Shown: positions 28,365 through 36,917, counted from the first letter of the stretch. The stretch: 64,000 bases of DNA from Mycolicibacterium neoaurum VKM Ac-1815D (GCF_000317305.3 NC_023036.2:372001-436000); one strand, 5' to 3'. The notes: generated from the sequence alone by a model not told the origin. Made by a program: numbers and translations.

Positions 28365-30083
28365 TTATCCGATGTTCAGCCTGGCGTGCACGGCATCGAT
28401 CGCGGCGGCCATGTCCTCACCGCTGATCTCACTGAGCTGTTCCACACCGAGGTTCTCGAAGTCCAGCGACCGGGCCAGCCGCATGTCCCGGCTCTGCTCA
28501 CCCGCCTCCACCAATTGTCGTGCGTACCGGCCGTTTCCGGCGATGTCGAGTGCGGGTTTTCCGCCCAGCGAACGGTCACCCAGCAGCGTCGCGGCATCGA
28601 GCACCCGCTTGGCCGCCTCCTCGCTGAGCCTGGAGTCGTTGGCCTCGGCGATCACCTTGGCGATGTCGACGATCTCGTCGGGGGCATAGGAGTCGAACTC
28701 GATCCGGGTGGAGAACCGGGACCGCAGGCCGTCGTTGGTCTCGAGCAACCGGTCGATGTCATTGCTGTACCCGGCGATGATCACCACCAGCCGGTCGCGA
28801 TCGTTCTCCATCCGCGCCAGCAGGGTGTCCAACGCCTCGGTACCGAAGGGGTCGGTACGGCCGTCGCGTTCCTGGACCAGGGTGTAGGCCTCGTCGATGA
28901 ACAGCACGCCGCCGAGGGCGCGGTCGATGGTACGCGAGGTCTTCACCGAGGACTGTCCCTCGTACTCGGCCACGAAATCCTTGCGCGAGGTCTCCACCAG
29001 CTTGGGCTCGGGGATCACGCCGAGGCCGGCGAGGATATTGGCGACCACCCTGGCGATGGTGGTCTTGCCGGTACCGGGCGGTCCGGTGAAGATCATGTGC
29101 TTGGACTGCTGGGCCACCTTCATCCCGCGCGCCGCGCGGATCTTGGCCATCTGCGTTGCCGCACGGTACTTCTCGATCTGCTCCTTGACCCGGCTGAGTC
29201 CGATCTGGCGGTCCAGTTCGGCCTGCGCATCGGCCAGCAGCTTCTCCCGCCCGGAGGTGTCGGCCACGACGCTGCCCGGATCCCACGGATCGGTGCGCTG
29301 GGCGATCTTCTCGGCGGTGGTGGTGACCAGGCGGTAGGACGGATCACGCAGTGCGGCGGTCACCTTCGGCGAGGGATGGGTGGCCTGCAGCCATTCCAGC
29401 AGCGCCATGGCCGCATCCTCGTTGCCCTGGCTGCGGCGCGCCATCGCCAGGTACCAGGCGATGGCCTGGGCGCAGGCCTCACCCGCCGGAGACGAGTTGG
29501 ATTCGGTGAGACGCCGTTCGGCCTCGGTGAACAGACCGAGATTGGTGGCGGCCACGCCGTGCGCCACACCGGCCGCGGCGGCCAGGAACTTGTCCGGCCA
29601 GCTCCCGGCGGAGCGCACCTCGTCGATGACATCCGTCCAGCGCTCGGCCGCGCCGTAGATGACCGCGCGAATCCAGGACACCAGGTACTCGCCGCCCATC
29701 GCCGGGGCGTCGTCGAGCGCCTCCATGGCGTCGGCGTGGTTGCCCTCGGCAGCCTCCCGCACGGCGAATGCCATCGTGATCGCCAGCGGTGAGTTGACCG
29801 GGTAGGTGATGTCGCCGAACATGCCGCCGATGGGGATGCGCGCCCCCACGCTGTTCATCGATATCTCGGCAGCACCGGCCAGTTGCCCGAAGTTGTTCCG
29901 CGAGAACCAGGCTCGGAACAGCGTCGCCCGGTCGGAGTCACCGCACCGGATCCGGCCCACCCACGCGTCGCACGCCGTCTCGTCCGCCGCGGTGATTTCG
30001 GTGAACAGTTCCAGGGAGCGAGCAGGAGCGCTGGGCAGCATGCCGACCGCCGATCCGAACAGGGCTACCAGGTGATCACTCAT
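28365..30083 (-). CDS. eccA1: ESX-1 cytosolic AAA+ ATPase EccA1
   Basis: A 572-residue protein. The N-terminal TPR-like helical domain covers about residues 1-285. A CbxX/CfqX-type AAA+ domain follows with Walker A GPPGTGKT (Lys340) and Walker B GVLFIDEAYTL. EccA ATPases are thought to release EspG chaperones or otherwise recycle substrates. I chose ATG 30083, which overlaps the end of espH by eight bases; three upstream in-frame candidates would intrude further into espH. Confidence 0.94.
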   Translation of the reverse strand: MSDHLVALFGSAVGMLPSAPARSLELFTEITAADETACDAWVGRIRCGDSDRATLFRAWFSRNNFGQLAGAAEISMNSVGARIPIGGMFGDITYPVNSPLAITMAFAVREAAEGNHADAMEALDDAPAMGGEYLVSWIRAVIYGAAERWTDVIDEVRSAGSWPDKFLAAAAGVAHGVAATNLGLFTEAERRLTESNSSPAGEACAQAIAWYLAMARRSQGNEDAAMALLEWLQATHPSPKVTAALRDPSYRLVTTTAEKIAQRTDPWDPGSVVADTSGREKLLADAQAELDRQIGLSRVKEQIEKYRAATQMAKIRAARGMKVAQQSKHMIFTGPPGTGKTTIARVVANILAGLGVIPEPKLVETSRKDFVAEYEGQSSVKTSRTIDRALGGVLFIDEAYTLVQERDGRTDPFGTEALDTLLARMENDRDRLVVIIAGYSNDIDRLLETNDGLRSRFSTRIEFDSYAPDEIVDIAKVIAEANDSRLSEEAAKRVLDAATLLGDRSLGGKPALDIAGNGRYARQLVEAGEQSRDMRLARSLDFENLGVEQLSEISGEDMAAAIDAVHARLNIG

Positions 30084-30588
30084 GCTCACCTGCATACCTG
30101 GTCGCAAAGATCTGTGCCCGGGCGGCATCGGCCTGCTCCGGGGAGGGCAGACCGACGCTGCGGGTCAAAAACTCCCTGGTGTCTGCTGCGTCGTGGCCGT
30201 GGTCCTGCATTCCTTCGAGCACGTAGGAGAACTGCGCGGAGCGAGCCTGCTGGTTGGCAAGGTCGGCGATGACGACGATCTCGGCGGCCAGTTGGGCCTC
30301 CGAATCGGCCTCGGTGGTCGCCTCCGGCGACAGTTCGATGCGGTGGATACGACCGTCGAGCAGTGCCGAGACGGTGACGGTGCCAGGCGGGTTGGTCACC
30401 GTGAACAACGGCTCGCCCACCGATTGCTCGGGTGCACCGAAGTCCACTCCGAAGGCGTCGAGTTCGGGGTCCGGGTGCGGTGCGGGGACCTCGAAGATGT
30501 CGTCGAACGCGGCGAGGCCGCCACCGATGTCCACGCCGTCCTCGGTATCGACCTCGTCGTCATCGTCAAAGGGCTGGTTGCCCATCAT
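30076..30588 (-). CDS. espH: ESX-1 secretion-associated protein EspH
   Basis: A 170-residue acidic protein. The Asp/Glu-rich N-terminus (about 1-60) precedes a conserved core with LFTVTNPPGTVTVSALLDGRI and the helical segment IVVIADLANQQARSAQF. It ends with FATRYAGEHE. The core matches EspH of M. tuberculosis. EspH is a cytosolic factor reported to help EspE/EspF export in M. marinum; those two genes are not next to this locus. Two consecutive ATGs (30588, 30585) could serve as start. Confidence 0.9.
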   Translation of the reverse strand: MMGNQPFDDDDEVDTEDGVDIGGGLAAFDDIFEVPAPHPDPELDAFGVDFGAPEQSVGEPLFTVTNPPGTVTVSALLDGRIHRIELSPEATTEADSEAQLAAEIVVIADLANQQARSAQFSYVLEGMQDHGHDAADTREFLTRSVGLPSPEQADAARAQIFATRYAGEHE

Positions 30589-30596
30589 GAAGGTGC

Positions 30597-31451
30597 TCAG
30601 TCTCCGTCGTCGTAGTAGGTCGGCTCGGCCTTGGCCTCGAACCAGGCCCCGGCGGGCAGGAAGGACATCAGTCCGTCCAGCGCGCGCTGCAGGTTGTCCT
30701 GGGTGCCGGCCAGGAAGCTCCCGTAGAGCTCGCCGTTGACCTTGCGTGGGATCGACACGATGCGGCCCAGCGGCGAATCCAGTACGCCGGCAGCGACATC
30801 GGCCTGGGTGTACGTGCCCCCGGAGTGCCGCTCGGCGGCGGTGATCTCCACCCAGCTGTTCGGGTTGGCCGTCGCGTCGGCGTAGGTGCGCGCCGAGGCC
30901 GGCGAGATCCCGAACTGGGACAGCTGGTTGGGCGTGCGCGATTCGGCCAACCGGGCGGTGACCCCGGTCATCGGCTCGACATCCGCCGGCTCGGCGGGGC
31001 CGAGCACCGCGGTGACCATTCCGGCCAATCCGACCTGCGGCGCCACCCGCTGCAAAACCAGCAAGTCACCGTCGCGTGCGGCGATGACATGTCGATCACC
31101 CTTGCGGCACACCACGAACCGGACCATCTTGCCGCCGACATCGCGTCGCCACCATCGGCATTCCAGGGTCCGATCGGGTCGCGACAGGGTGTCGGACATC
31201 GCCGCGACCTCGGGATGCGGTGCGCCGAACGCGTCGAGCACGCCCTGCTCGGTGAGATCGCGGGCAACCTGGTCCCAGACCTTCTCCCGCAGGTCGGGCT
31301 GGGGGATGTTGGGCCGGATACCCAGGGCGGGCGGGAACTCCTCGAGCTGTAGCCGATCGGCGATGACGAGCATGCCGTCGATCGTGACCTCGACGGCGAC
31401 CACGTCGTCATAGTGCGTGGGTTCACCGTGTCCGGCGAAAGAACTGGTCAT
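30597..31451 (-). CDS. espG1: ESX-1 chaperone EspG1
   Basis: A 284-residue cytosolic chaperone that recognises the tip of PPE proteins of its own system (here PPE68) and keeps the PE/PPE dimer soluble. The sequence has the EspG core: EVTIDGMLVIADRL, then LECRWWRRD, then [15 protein letters not shown] purine-rich site (GGGGGA) precedes the ATG. It is the first gene of the minus-strand ESX-1 run and is divergent from the EspI-like ATPase; 256 bp separate them. Confidence 0.93.
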   Translation of the reverse strand: MTSSFAGHGEPTHYDDVVAVEVTIDGMLVIADRLQLEEFPPALGIRPNIPQPDLREKVWDQVARDLTEQGVLDAFGAPHPEVAAMSDTLSRPDRTLECRWWRRDVGGKMVRFVVCRKGDRHVIAARDGDLLVLQRVAPQVGLAGMVTAVLGPAEPADVEPMTGVTARLAESRTPNQLSQFGISPASARTYADATANPNSWVEITAAERHSGGTYTQADVAAGVLDSPLGRIVSIPRKVNGELYGSFLAGTQDNLQRALDGLMSFLPAGAWFEAKAEPTYYDDGD

Positions 31452-31707
31452 CGGCTACATCCCCCTCCCCCTCGGAGAACCATCGTCGCGTCGTGACGGC
31501 CCGCGCGCACCGAATCCGGCGGATTTCGCGTGAAAACCGGCCCGGCGCGTGTTTGCCCACCCGACCCTAGCAGCGCCCGGAGTACCCCAGATGCACGAAT
31601 TCGGGCAGGCCACGCGCGGTGCCACGGGCTGCCGCCACGGGTCGGATCACCTCGGCGATGCCGGGCGGTGGTCGATACTGGAGGAGACATCGAACGAGGA
31701 GATCGCC

Positions 31708-32850
31708 TTGACCGACCGCGATGACACATCGCGCGGACAGGCCGGTGACAGTGCGGAGACCGGCCCCATCCCCACGCAGCGTCAGGTTCCGCCGCCATGG
31801 CCGCCGCAGGCACGCCCCGCCCCGCCGGCGGCCAGTTCCCACCGGCCGCCCTACCCGCCGCAATCGTGGCCCGCGCAGCACGCTCCGCCGCCCGCCCCAC
31901 CGAGCTCCTACGCCGAACGGATTCCGGTGGCAGAGCTGGTTCCGACCAGCAAGCCGGCGCCGGGACGCGGCTGGCGGCGGCTGGTCTTGCGCGCGTCGTT
32001 CGGACTGATCAACCTCGGGCCGTCACCGGCGGAGGTCCGCGAGGCCGAACTGGAGGCCAGGATCCGCGGTGTGCTGCGCGGGCACTACAAGATCGGCGTG
32101 CTGGGCAAGGGCGGCGTCGGTAAGACGACGGTGTCGGCCAGCGTGGGCTCGGTGCTGGCCGAACTGCGCCAGGACGACCGGGTGGTGGCCATCGACGCGG
32201 ACACGGCGTTCGGCAAGCTCGGCAGTCGGGTGGATCCCCGGGCCGTCGGTTCCTACTGGGAGCTTGCTGCCGACGAACATCTGGAGACCTTCGCCGATAT
32301 CCGCGGCCGAGTGGGCCACAATGCCGCGGGCCTCTTCGTCCTGGCCGGCGAGGCGACACCGGCAAGGCGACGGGTTCTCGATCCGGCGATCTATCGGGAG
32401 GCCACGTCCCGGCTGGACCGGCACTTCTCCATCTCGATCATCGACTGCAGTTCCACCATGGACAGTCCGGTGACCCAGGAGGCCCTTCGCGATCTGGACG
32501 CCCTGATCGTGGTGTCCTCGCCGTGGGTCGACGGCGCCGCGGCGGCGGGCCAGACGATGGATTGGCTGGCCGCGCGGGGGCTGACCGGACTGTTGCAGCG
32601 CACGGTGGTGGTGCTCAACGATTCCGACGGTCATGCCGACAAACGGACGCGCACCATCCTGGCCCAGCAGTTCGCCGGGCAGGGCCAAGCGGTGGTGGAG
32701 GTCCCCTTCGACCATCAGCTGCGTCCCGGTGGGGTCATCGCAGGCACCGCCACGATGTCCGCGCCGACTCGGCGCAAGTTCGTCGAGATCGCCGCCGCAC
32801 TGGCCGCGCACTTTCCCACCAGCGACGATCGCCACCGCGAGCGTTTCTGA
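31708..32850 (+). CDS. EspI-like MinD/ParA ATPase (Rv3860-like)
   Basis: A 380-residue ATPase with a Pro-rich N-terminus (about 20-75). It then has RGWRR, LINLGPSPAEV and a deviant Walker A KGGVGKT at 134-140, and AIDADTAFGKLGS. The same landmarks occur in the same order in EspI (18749-20161), so the two are paralogues. I chose TTG 31708 because CGAGGAGA lies at ribosome-site distance and upstream residues look non-coding; ATG 31591 is an alternative. It is divergent from espG1. A role in ESX-1 control is inferred only from homology and place. Confidence 0.85.
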   Translation: MTDRDDTSRGQAGDSAETGPIPTQRQVPPPWPPQARPAPPAASSHRPPYPPQSWPAQHAPPPAPPSSYAERIPVAELVPTSKPAPGRGWRRLVLRASFGLINLGPSPAEVREAELEARIRGVLRGHYKIGVLGKGGVGKTTVSASVGSVLAELRQDDRVVAIDADTAFGKLGSRVDPRAVGSYWELAADEHLETFADIRGRVGHNAAGLFVLAGEATPARRRVLDPAIYREATSRLDRHFSISIIDCSSTMDSPVTQEALRDLDALIVVSSPWVDGAAAAGQTMDWLAARGLTGLLQRTVVVLNDSDGHADKRTRTILAQQFAGQGQAVVEVPFDHQLRPGGVIAGTATMSAPTRRKFVEIAAALAAHFPTSDDRHRERF

Positions 32851-32863
32851 AAGCGGGCTCGGC

Positions 32864-33589
32864 TCAGTCGATCTGGGCCATCAGCGCTTCGATGGCCGCG
32901 ACCTCGGCCTCGGTCGGCGGCCGCTCCGCCTCGGTCCCCACGATGGCGTCATCGGAAACACCTGCGGCCATCGCGGTCTCACCGACGGTCAGGTTGGCCC
33001 GACGCCGTGCGGCGTACAGCCGCTGGCCAAGCGTCGCCGACGGGGCCTCGGCGGCCCGCAAGGTCAGTTCGTCGATGCGGCTGCGCACCCCGCTCAACGC
33101 CCTGATGAGCTCGGGCGTCAACTGGATGCGCGCCGCCCTCGCCGCGACCGCCTCGAGCTGACGCAGGTCGGCCAGGATCGCGGTGGCTCGTCCGGTGAAC
33201 CCGGGGTCGGTGACCGGCGGTAGCGCCTCGATGCTGCCGGCGAAGGTGTTCGCGGCCGCGACGACGGCCTGGGCGATCAACGGCAGCTCGTCGTCGGCGG
33301 CGGGGGGCTGCGGGCGCGCCGGCGGCGCCGGGGTGGCGGGCTCACCCCGGCGAATCCGTTCGATGGTGCCCGGCGGCCATTGCAGGACGGACTCCAACTT
33401 GGCACGGGTTGCCAGCCGCGGCCAGCTGCGTCCCTTCTCGAACGCGATCAGTGCACCGGCGTTGATGACACCATCGGCAGCGAGACGGCGTTGGCTGACG
33501 TTCAGTTCGCGACGACGGGCGGCCGCGGCTGCCCCCGCCCGGACCATGCCGGGGTCATCGGCAGGCTCGCCGTTCCCGGTCTCGACCAC
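32864..33589 (-). CDS. XRE-type regulator with two helix-turn-helix segments
   Basis: A 241-residue putative DNA-binding protein. The first HTH is at about residues 17-60 (ARRRELNVSQRRLAADGVI, then ALIAFEKGRSWP). A second HTH-like segment lies near the C-terminus (LGQRLYAARRRANLTVGETAMAAGVSDDAI). A Pro/Ala linker and helical middle lie between. It starts at a GTG with AAGGGA upstream. It sits tail-to-tail with the EspI-like ATPase (13-bp gap) and divergent from whiB6, with a 21-bp palindrome in between. I do not recognise a named orthologue; it is not the short EspR. Confidence 0.8.
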   Translation of the reverse strand: MVETGNGEPADDPGMVRAGAAAAARRRELNVSQRRLAADGVINAGALIAFEKGRSWPRLATRAKLESVLQWPPGTIERIRRGEPATPAPPARPQPPAADDELPLIAQAVVAAANTFAGSIEALPPVTDPGFTGRATAILADLRQLEAVAARAARIQLTPELIRALSGVRSRIDELTLRAAEAPSATLGQRLYAARRRANLTVGETAMAAGVSDDAIVGTEAERPPTEAEVAAIEALMAQID

Positions 33590-33636
33590 GCCATGTCCCT
33601 TCTGGTCCCCGAACTGGGTGGGCCGATCGTAGCCAA

Positions 33637-33657
33637 AGCCGTAGCACTGCTATGGCT
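33637..33657. promoter_or_regulatory. 21-bp palindrome, candidate operator of the XRE regulator
   Basis: AGCCG-TAGCA-C-TGCTA-TGGCT matches its reverse complement at nine of ten base pairs around a central C. It lies about 48 bp upstream of the XRE start codon and about 170 bp upstream of the whiB6 -35. Autoregulation by the XRE protein is the simplest reading. Confidence 0.5.
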
Positions 33658-33825
33658 CGGGGTATAGATATCGGCGCTCTCGCGCTACCGTACCGAATCA
33701 ACGCGACAGTTCGACCGTTGCACCTTGTTTCTGGCGATTTCCTCAAAAAACGCCTCTAGCTGTCAGTTTGTGCGCTAACGCGGTATGCGAGCCGTGAACC
33801 GCTGCAGCTTCCACTCGACTAACTG

Positions 33826-33854
33826 TTGCATCGCTACGGTTTGTGCTCTAGATT
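33826..33854 (+). promoter_or_regulatory. whiB6 promoter
   Basis: TTGCAT (33826-33831) and TAGATT (33849-33854) are separated by exactly 17 bp. Initiation near 33861 gives a leader of about 39 nt that contains the ribosome site GAGGAG at 33889-33894, five bases before the ATG. Confidence 0.6.
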
Positions 33855-33899
33855 CGTCGGCATCGCGGCACTCCTGCCGCCGCCGCACGAGGAGACACC

Positions 33900-34190
33900 A
33901 TGAACGCACTGGGCCTGGACGGACTGCCGGTGGGCGAATGCACCCGCGATCCGGAACGCTGGACCATCACCGCCGACGAGGACGCCAAGACGATCTGCCG
34001 GATGTGCCCACGCCGGTGGGCGTGCGCGCGCGAGGCCTGTGAGCTTCCGCGCGCCGAAGGATTGTGGGCCGGAATCGTCATCCCCGAAGCAGGCCGCGGC
34101 CGCACGTTCGCGCTCAAGCAACTGCGCTCACTGGCCGAGCGCAACGGTTACCCGGTGCGGGCACGTCGACTCTTCCTCGAGTCGGCCTGA
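33900..34190 (+). CDS. whiB6: WhiB-family iron-sulfur regulator WhiB6
   Basis: A 96-residue WhiB protein. The four cluster ligands are Cys14, Cys33, Cys36 and Cys42 (CxxC within TICRMCPRRWAC), and the turn is GLWAGIVIP. A basic C-terminal segment (RRLF) is available for DNA contact. An extra Cys47 is present. WhiB6 senses redox or nitric oxide through its 4Fe-4S cluster and activates ESX-1 genes in M. tuberculosis and M. marinum. The position beside espG1 is conserved. A terminator follows its stop at once. Confidence 0.92.
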   Translation: MNALGLDGLPVGECTRDPERWTITADEDAKTICRMCPRRWACAREACELPRAEGLWAGIVIPEAGRGRTFALKQLRSLAERNGYPVRARRLFLESA

Positions 34191-34196
34191 GACGGG

Positions 34197-34238
34197 CCGT
34201 TCCCGCTGCCGTCGACGAGGGGCAGGCAGCGGGAGCGG
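34197..34238 (+). terminator. hairpin after whiB6
   Basis: CCGTTCCCGCTGCC (34197-34210) pairs with GGCAGCGGGAGCGG (34225-34238): 14 pairs with one G-T wobble, 14-nt loop. It begins seven bases after the whiB6 stop. There is no T-run. Confidence 0.65.
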
Positions 34239-34391
34239 CACCCGACAGGCGGCCGGCGGAATACCGCGCCGCACCGATCGGTTGATCTGTTCCGACGGTG
34301 CCGGACATGCCCCGGGTACCACTGAAATATCGTCGCTTCGAGCGACCACTTGCCGAGAGGCGACATGCCGGCACCGTCCCCGAACCATCGC

Positions 34392-34397
34392 TAGGCT
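34392..34397 (+). promoter_or_regulatory. -10 box for leaderless pirin transcript
   Basis: TAGGCT ends seven bases before the ATG at 34405, the spacing expected for a transcript that begins at the start codon. Confidence 0.42.
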
Positions 34398-34404
34398 TGG
34401 CCCG

Positions 34405-35361
34405 ATGAGCAATGCCGATCCCGCTCCCGACGAAGTGGCCTGCCGCCCTTCCTCATTCGCGGGCGTCCTGCAGGCTCGCGAAGTCCCTCTCGGCGGGCCG
34501 CGGGCCATGACGGTACGCCGCACCCTGCCCGCACGCGAACGCTCGATGATCGGCGCCTGGTGCTTCGCCGACCACTACGGACCCCAGGACATCCGAACCT
34601 CCGCCGGAATGGACGTACCCCCACATCCACATACCGGATTGCAGACCGTCAGTTGGCTTTTCGACGGTGAGATCGAGCATCGTGACAGCAACGGTGTGCA
34701 CGCGGCGGTGCGGCCAGGAGAGCTCAATCTGATGACGGCCGGTGCCGGCATCTGCCATTCCGAGGTAGCCACACCCGAAACCACGACCCTGCACGGCGTC
34801 CAGCTGTGGGTCGCCCTGCCCGACAGCGACCGGCACACCGCACGGGACTTCGCCCACCACGTACCCGAACCACGCACGATCGATGGCGCGACGGTGCGGG
34901 TCTTTCTCGGCGAGCTCGCCGGCGACCGCTCGCCGGTGCACACCTTCACCCCACTGCTGGGTGCGCAGGTGGACATCGCGCCTCGGGCGTCGGTCAGCCT
35001 GGCCGTCGACCCGTCCTTCGAACACGGCGTGCTGCTCGACGAGGGCGCCGTCGACGTAGATCAGACCGCCCTGCGCCGAGCCGACCTGGCCTATCGGTCC
35101 CCCGGCAGCGATCGGCTGCAGATCGTCAATCGCGGCGAGCAGCCGGCCCGGGTGATGCTGCTCGGCGGGCCACCGTTCGGCGAGGCACTGCTGATGTGGT
35201 GGAACTTCGTCGGCCGCAGCCACGACGAGATCGTGGCCTATCGGCAGGCGTGGCAGGACCGATCCGATCAGTTCGGTGAGGTCGTCGGCTATCGCGGCGC
35301 CGTCGACCGACTGCCTGCGCCCGGTATGCCCGGCACTAGGCTCAAACCCCGTGAGCGCTGA
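34405..35361 (+). CDS. pirin family protein
   Basis: A 318-residue bicupin. The N-terminal cupin has metal ligands in VPPHPHTGLQTVSWLF and GICHSE. The segment MIGAWCFADHYGP takes the place of the pirin FVHMD motif. It ends with a second cupin (GVLLDEGAVDVDQ, then MLLGGPPFGE). It is clearly a family relative of the protein at 5234-6205 but distant. I chose ATG 34405, preceded by a TAGGCT -10 box. Enzymatic role (quercetinase or other) is not resolvable. It overlaps the next gene by 11 bases. Confidence 0.85.
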   Translation: MSNADPAPDEVACRPSSFAGVLQAREVPLGGPRAMTVRRTLPARERSMIGAWCFADHYGPQDIRTSAGMDVPPHPHTGLQTVSWLFDGEIEHRDSNGVHAAVRPGELNLMTAGAGICHSEVATPETTTLHGVQLWVALPDSDRHTARDFAHHVPEPRTIDGATVRVFLGELAGDRSPVHTFTPLLGAQVDIAPRASVSLAVDPSFEHGVLLDEGAVDVDQTALRRADLAYRSPGSDRLQIVNRGEQPARVMLLGGPPFGEALLMWWNFVGRSHDEIVAYRQAWQDRSDQFGEVVGYRGAVDRLPAPGMPGTRLKPRER

Positions 35362-35617
35362 ACAGCAGGCGGCCGTGGTGACCCCCGGTGACCACCGCTT
35401 CACCATCGCACTGGACGGGCGGCAGGTCGGTCTCATCGACTTCCACGATCGCGACGGGGTCCGGGTGTTCACCCACACCGAGATCGATCCCGCGTTCGGC
35501 GGCCGGGGCCTGGGCACCCAACTGGTCGCCGAGACCGTCGCGGCCACCCGCGCAGCGGGTTTACAGATCGAGTCCCACTGCTCGATGGTCACCGCGTACC
35601 TGGCCAAGAATCCCTAG
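35351..35617 (+). CDS. small GNAT N-acetyltransferase (YjdJ/Gcn5-related type)
   Basis: An 88-residue single-domain protein. The acetyl-CoA loop lies in EIDPAFGGRGLGTQLV (GxGxG variant) and the ending is SMVTAYLAKNP. This matches the short GNAT family related to YjdJ and human GTLF3B, in which a Cys in the CS/A-x-Y segment is typical (here SHCSMV). The GTG at 35351 is inside the end of the pirin gene; a TAGGCT hexamer lies eight bases upstream, so it may also have its own promoter. Substrate unknown. Confidence 0.78.
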   Translation: MSAEQQAAVVTPGDHRFTIALDGRQVGLIDFHDRDGVRVFTHTEIDPAFGGRGLGTQLVAETVAATRAAGLQIESHCSMVTAYLAKNP

Positions 35618-35622
35618 CGTCC

Positions 35623-36420
35623 GTGCCGAACTCCCGGCCCGTCGCCTATTTCATCGCCGAGGGTGACCGCTACACACCCACCAGCATCGCCCGCGGCCCC
35701 TGGGGCCAGACCATAAGCGGCAACATACTCGGTGGCCTGCTCGGTTTCGTGGTCGACCGCGACCACAGTCAGCCGGATTTCCAACCCGCACGGCTGACCG
35801 TCGACCTCTTCCGGCCGGCGGCGCTGGCCCCGCTCACCGTCAGCACGACCACCGTGCGGGCCGGGCGGCGGATCATCGTGATCGACGCGACCGCGCTGCA
35901 GGACGGTCAGCCGGTGGCCCGCGCCAGCGTGCTCTACCTACGCCGGGGGCAGGCACCGCGCACGGATATCTGGACCCACCCGGTCGACATGCCCGTCCCG
36001 CCGGATCCGGGCGGTCCGGGTACCGGCGCGCCCATGCAGGTGATCGCGTACGGCGCGGGCACCAGTTCCGATCTGAGCGCCTGGGCGCACCGCGGCCCGA
36101 AACACGTCTGGTTGCGCACCAACACCGCGCTGGTCGACGGTCAGCCCATGACACCGTTCGCCCACGCGGCGATCGCAGGCGATGTGGTCAGCTCACTGAC
36201 GCACTTCGGTCCCGACGGCCTGCTCTACATCAATGCCGATTACACGTTGACACTCAGCCGGTTACCGGAAGGCCCCGATATCGGGCTCAGCGCGCTGACC
36301 CACTACGCGGACGCCGGGGTGGCCACCGGGACGGCGACGCTGTTCGACCGAGCGGGCCCGATCGGCAGCGGGATCGCCACCGCGCTGGTCAGCCCGGGGT
36401 TCGCGCCACCGCCGGTCTAA
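35623..36420 (+). CDS. thioesterase-like (hotdog-fold, TesB-type) protein
   Basis: A 265-residue protein with two hotdog-like halves. The N-terminal half contains RGPWGQTISGNILGGLLGF and LTVDLFRPAAL, typical of the actinobacterial acyl-CoA thioesterase-like family. The second half has GDVVSSLTHFGPDGLLYINADYTL. It probably acts on an acyl-CoA, but the substrate cannot be told. The start is a GTG five bases after the GNAT stop, so it is co-transcribed with it. It converges on the PPOX gene with overlapping ends. Confidence 0.75.
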   Translation: MPNSRPVAYFIAEGDRYTPTSIARGPWGQTISGNILGGLLGFVVDRDHSQPDFQPARLTVDLFRPAALAPLTVSTTTVRAGRRIIVIDATALQDGQPVARASVLYLRRGQAPRTDIWTHPVDMPVPPDPGGPGTGAPMQVIAYGAGTSSDLSAWAHRGPKHVWLRTNTALVDGQPMTPFAHAAIAGDVVSSLTHFGPDGLLYINADYTLTLSRLPEGPDIGLSALTHYADAGVATGTATLFDRAGPIGSGIATALVSPGFAPPPV

Positions 36421-36917
36421 CCCAGGTACTGAGCGGTGCTGCCGCCCAACGGAACTGCGGGCATGCCGAGCTTGCGGTGATCCCAGCTGCGGATGCGCCC
36501 GGGCACCACCCGGACACATACCCGGTTGTTCATCATCTGCTCGACGAACGGTTTGACGTCCTCGGAGTACGGCCCGGTGTAGCGCTCCCACACGCTGATC
36601 CCCACGCGCATGTTGGTCTCCGGGTCGTCGATGATCTCCGCGGTCCCGTCGATCGACACACCGCGCAGGGTGTCGTAGGTGTGACCGTCCTCGATCATCA
36701 CGGTGATGGTGGGGTCGCGCCGCAGGTTGACCGCCTTCTGCGATTTGGCCTTGGTCTCGAACCAGATCTCCCCGTCCAGGACGGCGTACCACATGGCCAC
36801 CAGATGCGGACGGCCGTTGGGCAACACCGTGGCCATGGTGGCGGTGCGACTGTGATCGATGAACTCGGCGATCTCCTCATCGGACATCACGATCTTGGAG
36901 CGCTGATTGATTCCCAT
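36417..36917 (-). CDS. PPOX-class flavin/F420-binding split-barrel protein
   Basis: A 166-residue pyridoxamine-5'-phosphate-oxidase-like protein. The barrel begins TATMATVLPNGRPHLVAMWYAVLDGEIWFETKAKSQKA-type sequence, in which the Thr/Lys residues bind the phosphate of FMN or F420. The later part RGVSIDGTAEIID is also family-typical. Mycobacterial members are often F420-dependent; which cofactor is used here is uncertain. I chose ATG 36917 over in-frame GTG 36920 and TTG 36923. Its end overlaps the thioesterase-like gene by four bases on the opposite strand. Confidence 0.82.
   Translation of the reverse strand: MGINQRSKIVMSDEEIAEFIDHSRTATMATVLPNGRPHLVAMWYAVLDGEIWFETKAKSQKAVNLRRDPTITVMIEDGHTYDTLRGVSIDGTAEIIDDPETNMRVGISVWERYTGPYSEDVKPFVEQMMNNRVCVRVVPGRIRSWDHRKLGMPAVPLGGSTAQYLG

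Larger units (their letters stand above)
33590..33899. other. 310-bp regulatory gap between the XRE regulator and whiB6
   Basis: No coding sequence is supported here. It holds a 21-bp near-perfect palindrome close to the XRE gene, a sigma-70-like promoter and ribosome site for whiB6. The middle part is visibly more AT-rich than the coding flanks and includes a CAAAAAAC run near 33744. The length is large for this gene-dense window, consistent with complex control of whiB6. Confidence 0.6.

Noticed and set aside
27177..29792. 871-residue plus-strand ORF
   Set aside because: It is antisense to eccB1 and eccA1, with no domain and shadow-frame composition.
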